NCBI GenBank assembly: GCA_035701505.1
Contig: DASSSA010000011.1
Coordinates: 1-6,947 of the forward strand
Direction of reading: 5' to 3'
DNA from: AC-69 sp035701505
GTDB lineage: Bacteria > Actinomycetota > UBA4738 > HRBIN12
Length of the DNA stretch: 6,947 bases
A program made the position numbers and the translations under genes. The notes beneath the pieces were generated by a model. It was not told the DNA's origin. It worked only from the letters and a program-made list of their open reading frames with translations, and searched no databases. Numbering within the stretch: the stretch's first letter is position 1; every line of letters starts with the position of its first letter. This document shows positions 1-6,189 of this stretch, piece by piece.

Positions 1-2
1 TG

Positions 3-578
3 GCCCACGCGGTCGAGTGCTACACGATGGACTACCACCAGCCGTTCACCGACGCCGTCGCGTTGGAGGCGATCGACTACGTTGGGTCCTGGCTCCGTCG
101 GGCGGTCGAGGATGGCCACGACCTCGAAGCCCGGTCCCACATGAGCATGGCTGCCATGCTCGCCGGACTGTCGTACGGGGTGGATTCGGCGGGGGCCAAT
201 CATGCGATGGCCCAGTCGGCCGGGGGCGTGCACGACGTGCCGCACGGCGACCTGGTGGGTCGGTTGCTCGGCCCGGTGGTCGAGTTCAACGTCCCGGGGA
301 CCCCCGAGCGGTTCGCCCGGATCGCCCAGGCTCTGGGGAAGGACACGCGGAACAAGACGGTGAACCAGGCGGCCGACCTGGGCGTCGAGGAGGTCTACGC
401 GCTCACCGAGGACGTCCAGATCCCCACCCTCCAGTCGCTGGGGTTCTCGACCGACGAGGTCCCAATGCTGGCGAAGATCGCCTTCGACGACCCCCAGACC
501 GTAGGGAATCCGCGCGAGCTGGACGTCGGCTCCTACGAGGAGATCTGGAAACGCGCCTTCGACACCGGGAAGGGCTAG
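3..578 (+). CDS. Iron-containing (type III) alcohol dehydrogenase, C-terminal part, truncated by window edge
   Basis: The reading frame is open from the first complete codon (base 3), so the true start and the NAD-binding N-terminal half lie upstream; 191 residues are visible. The fragment opens with AHAVECY, which matches the metal-site helix of Fe-ADHs (DAxxHAxE); its His (bases 6-8) would be a metal ligand. The next ligands fit NHAMAQ (His at 201-203) and VPHG (His at 243-245), with the same 14-residue spacing as in E. coli FucO. A late NPRELD motif is also typical. These enzymes are soluble NAD(P)-dependent dehydrogenases of alcohols or aldehydes. Substrate cannot be read from the fragment. 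Because the downstream genes handle methylated amines, choline (as in GbsB) or a C1 alcohol/aldehyde is plausible, but this is inference. The conserved second His of HxxxH is Gln here (213-215). The MDYHQ ATG at 27 is internal and is not the start. Confidence 0.9.
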   Translation, partial: AHAVECYTMDYHQPFTDAVALEAIDYVGSWLRRAVEDGHDLEARSHMSMAAMLAGLSYGVDSAGANHAMAQSAGGVHDVPHGDLVGRLLGPVVEFNVPGTPERFARIAQALGKDTRNKTVNQAADLGVEEVYALTEDVQIPTLQSLGFSTDEVPMLAKIAFDDPQTVGNPRELDVGSYEEIWKRAFDTGKG

Positions 579-593
579 GGAAGTGCCGGTGTC

Positions 594-614
594 CCGACGA
601 TCTGAAGATGTCGG
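594..614 (+). terminator. Hairpin between the dehydrogenase and phosphoesterase genes, possible terminator
   Basis: The arms CCGAC-g-ATC (594-602) and GATGTCGG (607-614) pair over 8 base pairs with one bulged G at 599 and a TGAA tetraloop (603-606). The hairpin starts 16 bases after the dehydrogenase stop codon and ends before the next gene. No T-run follows, so this is not a canonical intrinsic terminator; high-GC bacteria often use such U-less hairpins or processing sites. It could mark the end of the upstream transcript. Confidence 0.35.
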
Positions 615-635
615 CCTGGACTAGCGGGTCTGACA

Positions 636-641
636 TAGCCT
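636..641 (+). promoter_or_regulatory. Possible -10 element (TAGCCT) for a leaderless phosphoesterase transcript
   Basis: TAGCCT fits the actinobacterial -10 consensus TANNNT and ends 7 bases before the ATG at 649, the spacing expected when transcription starts at the A of the start codon. No good -35 hexamer was found 16-19 bases upstream. TANNNT is short and can occur by chance, so this is a weak call. It is supported mainly by the poor placement of the only Shine-Dalgarno-like sequence. Confidence 0.25.
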
Positions 642-647
642 GGAGGG
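642..647 (+). promoter_or_regulatory. Shine-Dalgarno-like GGAGGG too close to the 649 start
   Basis: GGAGGG is a good anti-SD match but ends one base before the ATG at 649, whereas 5-9 bases is usual. No suitable in-frame start follows at a better distance before the conserved first metal motif (Asp20). Either initiation is inefficient or leaderless, or this match is coincidental. Confidence 0.3.
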
Positions 648-648
648 C

Positions 649-1650
649 ATGGCACCGTTCCGCAGGAAGCCGAAGGGTGAGGCAACCCGGATCTTCTTCG
701 CCGCGGACCTCCACGGCTCCGAGCCCACATTCCGCAAGTTCCTGAACGCCGCGTCCTTCTACGACGTCGACGCGCTGGTGTTCGGGGGCGACCTGATGGG
801 AAAGGCGCTCGTGGCAATCGTCCGCGACGGCGACCGGTACTCGGCCCATCTGCATGGGGACGACCACGAGTTCGACGCGGGGGGCCTCCTCCGGTTCTGC
901 CGAATGGTCGAGGTCACCGGGTTCTACTGGAAGGTGGTCGACCGCATTGAGTACGAGCAGCTCGGACGCGACCCCATGCTGGTGAAGGGGGTGTTCCAGG
1001 ATCGGGCCCGGGAAAGGTTGTCCTCGTGGCTGGAGCTGGCAAAGGACCGCCTGGGCGGCACCCCGGTTCGTATGTACCTCACGGGAGGCAACGACGACGA
1101 ACCCAGCGTGCTGGACGTCCTGTCGGAGGCCGACGGCGACCAAGTGGTCGGCTGCGAGGGGCAAGTCGTCGAGCTCGACGGCGAGCACACGATGATCACC
1201 GTCGGCCTGTCAACCCCGACCCCGTGGGACACGCCGCGCGAGGCGGAGGAAGCCGAGATCGAGACCCTGATCGAGGCCAGCATGTCGCGCGTGCCCGATC
1301 CTGCTCGATGCGTGTTCAACTTGCACTGTCCGCCGAAGGACTCGCTCCTGGACCGGTGTCCCAAGCTCGACACGTCGCGGATGGATCGGGGGGAGCTACC
1401 GAAGCCCGTACTCGAGCGGGGGCGGATGGTGATGACGAGCGGCGGAAGCGCCGCCGTCCGGGAGGCCATCGCGACCTACCAGCCGGTGGTCGGCCTCCAC
1501 GGCCACATCCACGAGTCGGCGGGACGGATCAAGATCGGGGGGACGCCCTGCTTCAACCCGGGGAGCGACTACGACAAGGGCATCCTCCAGGGTGTCATCG
1601 TGTCGGTCCGAGACGGCCGGGTGGTGAGCTACCAGCACACCTCCGGTTAG
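649..1650 (+). CDS. Calcineurin-like metallophosphoesterase
   Basis: A 333-residue soluble protein with the metallophosphoesterase motifs in order: DLH (Asp20, His22) after a beta strand, GGD (Asp48), GGND (Asn148), a later metal-ligand His in NLHCPP (His226), and GLHGHIH (His284, His286, His288). These residues build the two-metal centre of enzymes that hydrolyse phosphomono- or phosphodiesters. The usual GNH[DE] motif has Asp149 in place of His, so the common catalytic His is missing or replaced. About 95 residues separate the second and third motifs, longer than in minimal family members, and may form a cap or substrate-selecting region. No signal peptide or membrane segment is seen, so it is probably cytoplasmic. 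The start at 649 is the first ATG before the first motif. Gaps of 70 and 72 bases to its neighbours mean it may be a separate transcription unit. The substrate is unknown, and its place beside methylamine-type genes is unexplained. Confidence 0.88.
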   Translation: MAPFRRKPKGEATRIFFAADLHGSEPTFRKFLNAASFYDVDALVFGGDLMGKALVAIVRDGDRYSAHLHGDDHEFDAGGLLRFCRMVEVTGFYWKVVDRIEYEQLGRDPMLVKGVFQDRARERLSSWLELAKDRLGGTPVRMYLTGGNDDEPSVLDVLSEADGDQVVGCEGQVVELDGEHTMITVGLSTPTPWDTPREAEEAEIETLIEASMSRVPDPARCVFNLHCPPKDSLLDRCPKLDTSRMDRGELPKPVLERGRMVMTSGGSAAVREAIATYQPVVGLHGHIHESAGRIKIGGTPCFNPGSDYDKGILQGVIVSVRDGRVVSYQHTSG

Positions 1651-1674
1651 CTAGGCTTTGCGGGCGTTCGAGAC

Positions 1675-1698
1675 GGCGGGACGGGGGGTCGGCCCGCC
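1675..1698 (+). terminator. G+C-rich inverted repeat after the phosphoesterase, weak terminator candidate
   Basis: GGCGGG (1675-1680) can pair with CCCGCC (1693-1698) around a 12-base loop. It lies 24 bases after the phosphoesterase stop and 25 bases before the next start. There is no T-tract. Such short G/C repeats arise easily in DNA of this composition, so function is uncertain; it could end the phosphoesterase message or sit in the leader of the downstream operon. Confidence 0.2.
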
Positions 1699-1708
1699 TG
1701 TGGTTCGA

Positions 1709-1718
1709 AAGGGGGAAG
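1709..1718 (+). promoter_or_regulatory. Purine-rich ribosome binding site for the DmdA-like gene
   Basis: AAGGGGGAAG is the only purine-rich stretch just upstream of this gene. It ends 4 bases before the TTG at 1723 and 10 bases before an in-frame GTG at 1729, so either codon could be the start. The difference is only two residues. Confidence 0.5.
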
Positions 1719-1722
1719 TCGA

Positions 1723-2895
1723 TTGGCGGTGATCGAGAGCCCGGGGATCCTGCTGTACACGCGGATCCGTAAGTCGCCCTACTTCAACGCGTCGCGCACG
1801 CACGGGGTGGCGAAGTACAGCGTCTACAACCACACGTACCACCCGCGCCACTACGGGAACCCGGTCGAGGAGTACTGGAAGCTGGTGAACGGCGTCACGA
1901 TGTGGGACGTGGGGGTGGAGAAGCAGATCCAGATCAAGGGTCCGGACGCCTTCGACCTGGCGAACATGATCGTCCCCCGCGATCTGTACAAGTGCGCCGT
2001 CGACCAGTGCAAGTACGTGTTCATCACCGCCCCGGACGGCGGCATCCTGAACGACCCGGTGCTGCTGCGGGTGGAAGAGGACGAGTTCTGGCTCTCGCTC
2101 GCCGACTCCGATGTGAACCTGTACGCGCTCGGCATCGCGGCGGCCAAGGGCATGGATGCGTCGGTACGGGAGATCGACGTCGCCCCCGTGCAGATCCAGG
2201 GCCCCGACTCGAAGAAGGTGCTGGTCGATCTGTTCGGCGACCGGGTCCTGGAGGTGCCGTACTACGGGCTGATGAAGGCCGAGCTCGACGGGATGAAGGT
2301 CGTGGTGTCGCGGACGGGCTACACGGGCGAGGTGGGCTACGAGATCTACCTGCACGACGCCAGCCGGCACGGCCAGAAGCTGTGGGACACGGTGCTCGAG
2401 GTCGGGAAGCCGCACGGGCTCCAGGTCATCGGCCCGTGCCACATCCGGCGTATCGAGGGGGGCATCCTCGCGTTCGGCGCGGACATGTGGTACGAGAACA
2501 ACCCGTTCGAGGTGGGCTACCACTACACGTGGATGGTCGACCTGGACCAGGAGGCCGACTTCATGGGCAAGGAGGCCCTCCGCCGGATCAAGGAGGAGGG
2601 CGTGAAGCAGAAGCTGGTCGGGGTCGACCTCGCCGGTGATCCCCTCGGCACCTACATCGACAACGAGATGATCGACTTCTTCCCCGCGCACGCGGACGGC
2701 GGTGAGGTCGGCCGGGTCACCTCCGCCTGCTACTCGCCACGCCTGGAGAAGAACATCGGGTTCGCCATGGTGCCGGTCGAGTTCGCCGAACTCGGGACGG
2801 AGCTCCAGGTGGACACGCCGAAATCGGGACGGGTGAGTGCCACGGTCGTGACCATGCCGCACTTCGACCCGACGAAGGAGATCCCCAAGCAGTGA
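1723..2895 (+). CDS. Stand-alone GcvT-fold aminomethyltransferase, DmdA-like
   Basis: A 390-residue protein of the folate-binding GcvT (COG0404) superfamily, with the GcvT domain at about residues 35-275 and the C-terminal barrel at about 290-380. Several blocks resemble DMSP demethylase DmdA as I recall it: YSVYNH, MWDVGVEKQIQIKG, GGILNDPV, FWLSLADSDVNLY and VQIQGPDSKKV. The folate-contacting Glu and its Tyr partner are present (Glu207, Tyr209 in GYEIY), as is the conserved Asp111 of LNDP. However, RTGYTGEVGYEIY is closer to GcvT (RTGYTGEDGFE) than to DmdA (RSGYSKQGGFE). It is about 20 residues longer than Pelagibacter DmdA. DmdA transfers a methyl group from DMSP to tetrahydrofolate; GcvT releases methylene-folate from the lipoyl H protein. 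No H or P protein gene is nearby, so glycine cleavage is unlikely. Likely role: tetrahydrofolate-dependent demethylation of a methylated osmolyte, substrate unknown. It starts at TTG 1723 or GTG 1729 and overlaps the next gene by 4 bases. Confidence 0.85.
   Translation: MAVIESPGILLYTRIRKSPYFNASRTHGVAKYSVYNHTYHPRHYGNPVEEYWKLVNGVTMWDVGVEKQIQIKGPDAFDLANMIVPRDLYKCAVDQCKYVFITAPDGGILNDPVLLRVEEDEFWLSLADSDVNLYALGIAAAKGMDASVREIDVAPVQIQGPDSKKVLVDLFGDRVLEVPYYGLMKAELDGMKVVVSRTGYTGEVGYEIYLHDASRHGQKLWDTVLEVGKPHGLQVIGPCHIRRIEGGILAFGADMWYENNPFEVGYHYTWMVDLDQEADFMGKEALRRIKEEGVKQKLVGVDLAGDPLGTYIDNEMIDFFPAHADGGEVGRVTSACYSPRLEKNIGFAMVPVEFAELGTELQVDTPKSGRVSATVVTMPHFDPTKEIPKQ
2875..2880 (+). promoter_or_regulatory. 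Shine-Dalgarno AAGGAG inside the preceding gene
   Basis: AAGGAG lies within the last codons of the DmdA-like gene, 11 bases before the GTG at 2892. The spacing is slightly long, but this supports GTG 2892 over the in-frame TTG at 2901. Together with the GTGA stop/start overlap it indicates translational coupling. Confidence 0.55.
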
Positions 2896-5411
2896 ACGCG
2901 TTGCCGGACCGGGCGGGCGTCGTGGTCATCGGCGCGGGCATCGTGGGCAACAGCGTCGCGTACCACCTGGCCCGGCTGGGGTGGAAGGACATCGTCCAGC
3001 TGGACAAGGGTCCGCTCCCCAATCCCGGCGGATCGACCGGCCACGCGTCGAACTTCATCTTCCTGGTGGATCACTCCAAGGAGATGACCGAGATCACGCT
3101 CGATAGCGTGCGCCAATACAAGGAGCTCGGCGTGTTCACCGAGAGCGGGGGAATCGAGGTGGCCCGGACCCCCGAGCGGGTGGAGGAGCTCAAGCGCCGC
3201 ATGGCGTCGGCGAAGTCCTGGGGGATCGAGCCGACCGAGCTCCTCACCCCGTCCGAGGTCAGGGAGCTCGTCCCGTTCATCGACGAGACGGTCATCCTTG
3301 CCGGCTTCTCCTGTCCCGGGATCGGGGTGGTGGATTCGCTGCGGGCGGGCACGCTCATGCGGGAGGAGGCCGAGCGGCTGGGCGCCATCATCATAAACGC
3401 GAAGACCGAGGTGCTGGGGATCGACGTGGAGGGCGGCCGGGTCCGCGGAGTCCGAACCGACGCCGGCGACATCCGCACGGAGGTCGTCGCCGTGTGCTGC
3501 GGGGTATGGAGTCCCCGGATCGCCCGGATGGCCGGGGCCTCGATCCCGCTGACCCCGGCGGTGCACCAGATGATCGATGTCGGGCCCGTGCCGCTGTTCG
3601 AGAAGACTGTGGGGGAGATCGAGTATCCGATCGTCCGGGATGTGGACACGAACATGTACGAGCGCCAGCACGGGAGTGAGTTCGAGATCGGGTCCTACGC
3701 CCACCGGCCGATCCTCATCGAGCCGGACGGCATCCCCTCGATCGAGCAGGCGGCGCAGTCGCCCACCGAGTTGCCCTTCACCAAGGACGACTTCGACCCG
3801 CAGATGGAGGACGCCCTGGAGCTGTTCCCCGAGATCGTGGGGGACGAGCGGGTGGGGGTGAAGTACGCCGTCAACGGGCTGATCTCGCTCACGCCCGACG
3901 GCATGCCGCTGGTGGGGGAGACGCCCGAGGTCAAGGGGCTGTGGTCGGTGGCGGCCATCTGGGTCAAGGAGGGGCCCGGGTTCGGCCGCACCGTGGCGGA
4001 GTGGATGACCGACGGGTGCCCCGAGATCGACCCCCATGCCTCAGACATCGCCCGGTTCTACGACCACCAGCGGACGAGGCGCCACGTCCTGGCCCGGTCC
4101 GCCGAGGGTTACAACAAGACCTACGGCATCGTCCACCCCATGGAGCAGTGGGCCTCGAACCGGGACGTACGGTTGTCGCCGTTCAACGGGCGGGAGCGCG
4201 ACCTCGGCGCGGTCTTCTACGAGACCGCGGGATGGGAGCGTCCGTTCTGGTACGCATCCAACGAGGCACTGCTCGACGAGTATGGCGACCGCGTGATGCC
4301 CCGCGAGGCGGAGTGGGACGCTCGGTGGTGGTCTCCGATCATCAACGCCGAGCACCTGGCCATGCGGGATCGCGTGGGCATGGTCGACCTGTCCGCTTTC
4401 GCCATCCTCGACATCGCCGGGCCCGGGGCGCTCGATTTCGCGCAGCGGATGGCCGTGAAGCAGATGGACGTGCCGGTGGGACGCGTGGTGTACACGCCGC
4501 TGCTGAACCCGGCCGGTGGCGTCAAGGCCGACCTCACGATCATGCGCCTGTCCGATGACCGGTTCCGCGTAGTGACCGGGGGGTTCTCCGGGATGGCCGA
4601 CCGGAGGTGGTTCGTCACGAACCTCCCCGAGGATGGCTCCGCACAGGTCCACGATCAGACCTCGGCATGGTGCACGCTCGGACTGTGGGGCCCGCGGGCC
4701 CGAGACGTGCTGAGCGCGGTCACGAGCGCCGACATCTCGCACGAGGGCTTCCCCTTCGCAACCTGCCGGTGGATCGAGGTGGACACGCTCGCGGTGCTGG
4801 CCTCACGGATCTCGTACGTGGGAGAGCTCGGCTGGGAGCTGTACGTGCCGATGGAAGAAGGCGCGCACCTGTGGGACGTGCTGTGGGAGGCCGGACGCCC
4901 CCACGGCGTGGTTCCCGTGGGGATCGGCGTCTACGCCACCACGGCCCGCCTGGAGAAGTGTTACCGGGCCCACGGAAACGAGCTCGAGCTGGAGTACGAC
5001 CTGGTCGAGGCGGGCATGGCGGGTCCGGCGGTCAAAGATGTCGACTTCATCGGCAGGGACGCATATCTGAACCAACGGGCCGGGGAGCCGGCCGCGGTGC
5101 TATGCACGCTCACGGTGGACGACCCCACCTCGGCCTCGGGGGTCAAGCGATACATGCTCGGGCGCGAGCCGATCCTGTCACGGGACGGCGAGCCGCTGGT
5201 GGACGCGAGGGGCCGGCGCTCCTACGTGACCAGCGCCGGGTCCGGACCGTCGGTCGGCAAGCACATCCTCATGGCCTACCTCCCGCCGGATCGGGCGGAG
5301 GCCGGCGCGGAGCTCGCGGTGGAGTACTTCGGCGAGCGATACCCGGTGACGGTGGCCGCCGTGGGGAGCACCCCACTGTTCGACCCCACGAACGAGCGGC
5401 TCAAGCGCTAG
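2892..5411 (+). CDS. Dimethylglycine/sarcosine dehydrogenase-family flavoprotein fused to a GcvT domain
   Basis: An 839-residue protein, close to the roughly 830 of Arthrobacter dimethylglycine oxidase, with matching layout. Residues 1 to about 380 are a DAO-type FAD domain with GAGIVG (14-19) and Asp38 closing the Rossmann strand. About 385-440 is the linking FAO_M region, and about 445-835 is a GcvT module with its C-terminal barrel. In GGSTGHAS, His51 sits where family members carry covalent histidyl-FAD. His225 (VHQM) and Tyr256 (MYERQHG) align with the active-site pair His225/Tyr259 of the Arthrobacter enzyme. In the GcvT half, Asp547 (GGVKAD) aligns with its catalytic Asp552, and Glu649/Tyr651 (GWELY) form the folate site. 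Expected reaction: oxidative N-demethylation, with the iminium channelled to tetrahydrofolate to give methylene-folate. The etf genes 8 bases downstream argue for a dehydrogenase passing electrons to ETF, not an O2-using oxidase. Dimethylglycine is the best guess; sarcosine or another N-methyl amine is possible. Confidence 0.9.
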   Translation: MNALPDRAGVVVIGAGIVGNSVAYHLARLGWKDIVQLDKGPLPNPGGSTGHASNFIFLVDHSKEMTEITLDSVRQYKELGVFTESGGIEVARTPERVEELKRRMASAKSWGIEPTELLTPSEVRELVPFIDETVILAGFSCPGIGVVDSLRAGTLMREEAERLGAIIINAKTEVLGIDVEGGRVRGVRTDAGDIRTEVVAVCCGVWSPRIARMAGASIPLTPAVHQMIDVGPVPLFEKTVGEIEYPIVRDVDTNMYERQHGSEFEIGSYAHRPILIEPDGIPSIEQAAQSPTELPFTKDDFDPQMEDALELFPEIVGDERVGVKYAVNGLISLTPDGMPLVGETPEVKGLWSVAAIWVKEGPGFGRTVAEWMTDGCPEIDPHASDIARFYDHQRTRRHVLARSAEGYNKTYGIVHPMEQWASNRDVRLSPFNGRERDLGAVFYETAGWERPFWYASNEALLDEYGDRVMPREAEWDARWWSPIINAEHLAMRDRVGMVDLSAFAILDIAGPGALDFAQRMAVKQMDVPVGRVVYTPLLNPAGGVKADLTIMRLSDDRFRVVTGGFSGMADRRWFVTNLPEDGSAQVHDQTSAWCTLGLWGPRARDVLSAVTSADISHEGFPFATCRWIEVDTLAVLASRISYVGELGWELYVPMEEGAHLWDVLWEAGRPHGVVPVGIGVYATTARLEKCYRAHGNELELEYDLVEAGMAGPAVKDVDFIGRDAYLNQRAGEPAAVLCTLTVDDPTSASGVKRYMLGREPILSRDGEPLVDARGRRSYVTSAGSGPSVGKHILMAYLPPDRAEAGAELAVEYFGERYPVTVAAVGSTPLFDPTNERLKR

Positions 5412-5418
5412 CCCAACG

Positions 5419-6189
5419 ATGGACGTCCTGGTCTGCGTGAAGCGGGTCCCGGTAACCGGCGGGCGGATCACGCTCACCGAGGACGAGCAGGAAATCGACA
5501 CTCGGTACCTGGGGTTCACCGTGAGCCCTCACGAAGAGTGCGCGGTCGAGGAGGCCGTCCGGCTGGTCGAGGCCCATGGCGGCTCGAGCACCGTCCTCAC
5601 GCTCGGGCCGGCCGCCGCGGAGGAGCAGCTCCGGGACGCCATGGCCATGGGGGCGAACCGAGCGGTCCTGATCGAGGCCGAGGGCCCGCGATGGGACGGG
5701 AGCGCCACGGCGGCCGCCATCGCCGGGGTCATCGGGGATCATCGCGACGCCGGCGTGGCCTACGACCTCCTCCTGTTCGGGAACGAATCCGCGGACGCCG
5801 GCGGCTATCAGGTCGGGATCCGGGTGGCCCACCTCCTCGACCTGCCCTGCGTGACCGGCGTCAAGCACCTCGAGATCAAGGACGGAACGGCCGTGGCCCG
5901 GCGCGAGGGTCCGGGCGGCTTCGAGATCTACGAGGTCCCGCCTCCCGTGGTCATCGCAGTGAAGGAGGGGATCAATCTGCCCCGGTACCCGTCGATCCCC
6001 GGGAGGTTGCGGGCCAAGAAGGCAGCCGTCGAACGGCTGGTCATGGAGGCACCCCGACCGGCCTTGGAGATGGTCCGGATGCGGCTCCCCCAGGGCCGCG
6101 ACAAGCAGGTCGAGATCCTGGGGGACGGAGCCCCCGGGATCGAGCGGGCGGTCGAGGTCCTCGGACACATCGGCGTGATGCCGTCGTGA
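5419..6189 (+). CDS. etfB: Electron transfer flavoprotein, beta subunit
   Basis: A 256-residue protein of normal EtfB length. It begins MDVLVCVKRVP, the usual first strand of the family. It carries the nucleotide-binding segment FGNESADAGGYQVG (120-133), in which the family binds AMP, and the C-terminal signature region at about 159-201 (VARREG, then PPPVVIAVKEGINLPRYPS, ending at the RAKK basic stretch). EtfB pairs with EtfA to make a soluble one-electron carrier that takes electrons from flavoprotein dehydrogenases and delivers them to ETF-quinone oxidoreductase. The gene starts at ATG 5419, 7 bases after the dehydrogenase stop, with no strong Shine-Dalgarno sequence; translation is probably coupled. 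Its position directly behind a dimethylglycine-dehydrogenase-like gene points to a dedicated electron acceptor for that enzyme. Confidence 0.95.
   Translation: MDVLVCVKRVPVTGGRITLTEDEQEIDTRYLGFTVSPHEECAVEEAVRLVEAHGGSSTVLTLGPAAAEEQLRDAMAMGANRAVLIEAEGPRWDGSATAAAIAGVIGDHRDAGVAYDLLLFGNESADAGGYQVGIRVAHLLDLPCVTGVKHLEIKDGTAVARREGPGGFEIYEVPPPVVIAVKEGINLPRYPSIPGRLRAKKAAVERLVMEAPRPALEMVRMRLPQGRDKQVEILGDGAPGIERAVEVLGHIGVMPS

Noticed and set aside
17..745. A + strand frame overlapping the dehydrogenase end and phosphoesterase start
   Set aside because: It is Arg/Gly/Pro-rich, overlaps two well-supported genes in another frame and has no domain.
1702..1709. GGTTCGAA resembling a tRNA T-loop
   Set aside because: The flanking bases do not form a 5-bp T-stem and no acceptor, D or anticodon arm can be drawn around it.
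1651..2862. Long minus-strand open frame of about 400 codons opposite the DmdA-like gene
   Set aside because: The translation is rich in His, Arg, Val and Asp with no recognisable domain, as expected opposite a G+C-rich gene; the + strand frame is clearly a conserved GcvT-family protein.
1723..2895. Calling this gene dmdA or gcvT outright
   Set aside because: It mixes hallmarks of both families, and there is no neighbouring DMSP gene or glycine-cleavage H or P gene to decide; a family-level name is safer.
2730..4037. Minus-strand open frame of about 435 codons spanning the end of the DmdA-like gene and the start of the flavoprotein gene
   Set aside because: It crosses a real gene junction, has low-complexity Leu/Asp/His/Arg composition and no motif; it is a shadow of high third-position G+C.
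5401..6168. Minus-strand open frame opposite etfB
   Set aside because: etfB is unambiguous on the + strand and the antisense product shows no family features.
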